Program-made: the position numbers and the translations under genes
Assembly: GCA_029857875.1 (NCBI GenBank)
Contig: JAOUGB010000014.1
Span: forward strand, 1 to 14,491
Reading direction: 5' to 3'
Source of the DNA: Desulfobacteraceae bacterium
Lineage (GTDB): Bacteria; Desulfobacterota; Desulfobacteria; Desulfobacterales; UBA11574
DNA: 14,491 nt
In this document: positions 14,002 through 14,491 of the stretch, in pieces
How positions within the stretch are numbered: the first letter of the stretch is position 1
Layout: the number at the start of each line of letters is the position of its first letter
Notes under the pieces: generated by a model
What the model saw: the letters and a program-made list of their open reading frames with translations, nothing else
Told to the model about the DNA's origin: nothing
Databases searched by the model: none

Positions 14002-14424
14002 TTAAACCTTTGCCGAAGCCTTTAATGGATTGGGTCCCAGAGACCGTATATTGTCGGTCATCTCCTTTGCATAGGCTGCAAAAGTGGGTCCTTCACCTGA
14101 AGATAGGTTATACATTCTCACCCTGTCGCCTTCAAGACCGATCTCTTCCAGCAACATACGGACATGTTCCACCCGTTCACGAGCCCTGAAATTACCTTCG
14201 TTATAGTGGCAATTTCCTTCCAGACAGCCCACCACATAAACCCCGTCGGCCCCTTTCTGAAATGCCCTCAGAAGATGTATGACATCAACCTTTCCGGTAC
14301 AGGGAAGTCTAATGATTTTAATGCTTGCAGGATAATCGAGTCGCATGGAACCTGCCAGGTCCGCGGCGGAATATCCTCAGTAATCACAACAAAATGCTAA
14401 AATGGTCGGTTCGAAATCAGCCAT
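14002..14424 (-). CDS. mvhD: MvhD-like iron-sulfur protein with selenocysteine (Sec16)
   Basis: A 140-residue MvhD-family protein if the TGA at 14377-14379 is read as Sec. The N-terminus reads FEPTILAFCCDYUGYSAADL, matching the family's N-terminal C-x-x-C-[ST]-Y-x-x-A-D pattern with Cys13 and Sec16. Later conserved cysteines are 42 (PCTGKVD), 67 and 72 (GCLEGNCHYNEGN). In methanogens MvhD links a hydrogenase to HdrA through a [2Fe-2S] cluster; in MetFV-HdrABC-MvhD it is part of the electron entry route. The true start at 14424 has GGAGGGG upstream and overlaps the hdrA stop by one base (TGATG). Calling from the internal ATG at 14346 would lose 26 residues, including the Sec and its partner cysteine. 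Methanococcal VhuD is a known Sec-containing relative. Confidence 0.9.
14347..14362 (-). promoter_or_regulatory. Putative bacterial SECIS for MvhD Sec16
   Basis: Downstream of the UGA at 14377-14379, GGACCU pairs with AGGUUCC through six base pairs with one bulged U on the 3' side, leaving a GGC apical loop. The loop begins 21 bases after the UGA. After one mismatch the stem can extend by G-U and C-G pairs. The bulged U and G-first loop resemble the E. coli fdhF element in style, although the bulge is on the other arm. Confidence 0.65.
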
Positions 14425-14491
14425 CACATCCCCTCCGCCTCAAGTAAGGCATCAATTTTGCACATTATTTGATCATCATCATAATAACTTA
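14424..14491 (-). CDS. hdrA: HdrA C-terminal end (partial)
   Basis: Only the last 21 codons lie in the window, reading SYYDDDQIMCKIDALLEAEGM followed by TGA. The acidic D-D-D-Q segment followed by an I-D-A-L-L helix resembles the C-terminal tails of HdrA proteins. The stop overlaps the mvhD start by one base, consistent with the common hdrA-mvhD order. The call rests on this short tail and on context, so the rest of the gene, including any FAD domain, must be checked outside the window. Confidence 0.6.
   Translation of the reverse strand, partial: SYYDDDQIMCKIDALLEAEGM

Overview
The window looks like chromosome from a strictly anaerobic Desulfobacterota (Deltaproteobacteria) organism, probably a sulfate reducer that carries the Wood-Ljungdahl pathway. 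The evidence is a metF-metV pair linked to hdrA/mvhD/hdr-type genes, many [4Fe-4S] proteins, DUF3786 and DUF3795 proteins, and short intergenic repeats of a kind common in that group. The assignment rests on gene content and not on a marker gene. No rRNA, tRNA, CRISPR array or phage module was seen.

Layout. (1) 1-182: intergenic with two hairpin-forming inverted repeats. (2) 183-2999, minus strand: a four-gene run, read right to left, of a flavodoxin-ferredoxin fusion (EFR1 type), a cysteine-rich 4Fe-4S protein overlapping it by ATGA, a YigI-type acyl-CoA thioesterase and a small alpha/beta hydrolase. (3) 3000-3376: divergent spacer with protein-like remnants on the minus strand. (4) 3377-6046, plus strand: an Fe-S/DUF3786 protein, two DUF3795 proteins and a PLP-dependent threonine/serine (hydroxyaspartate) dehydratase. 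(5) 6047-9963: ribonuclease D (minus) and threonyl-tRNA synthetase (plus), divergent, each with a copy of the same ~270-bp MITE-like element at its 3' end; the second copy carries a nested 102-bp insertion. (6) 9964-10749: a small five-cysteine protein and a VanZ-family membrane protein, then a strong, probably bidirectional, terminator. (7) 10866-14491, minus strand: the most interesting part, read right to left as the hdrA 3' end, mvhD, an HdrC/HdrB-like fusion, metV and metF.

The central result is in region 7. Two genes there are interrupted by in-frame UGA codons, each standing where the family has a metal-ligating cysteine. Each UGA is followed, 20-22 nt later, by a compact hairpin with a G-first apical loop, as expected of a bacterial SECIS element. 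I read both as selenocysteine codons: residue 16 of MvhD (CxxU in place of CxxC) and residue 244 of the Hdr fusion (EUGH in place of ECGH). Conventional gene calling would truncate the first and split the second. The cluster probably encodes an Hdr-linked, possibly flavin-based electron-bifurcating or confurcating, methylene-tetrahydrofolate reductase complex related to MetFV-HdrABC-MvhD of Moorella, with selenocysteine in two neighbouring electron-transfer subunits.
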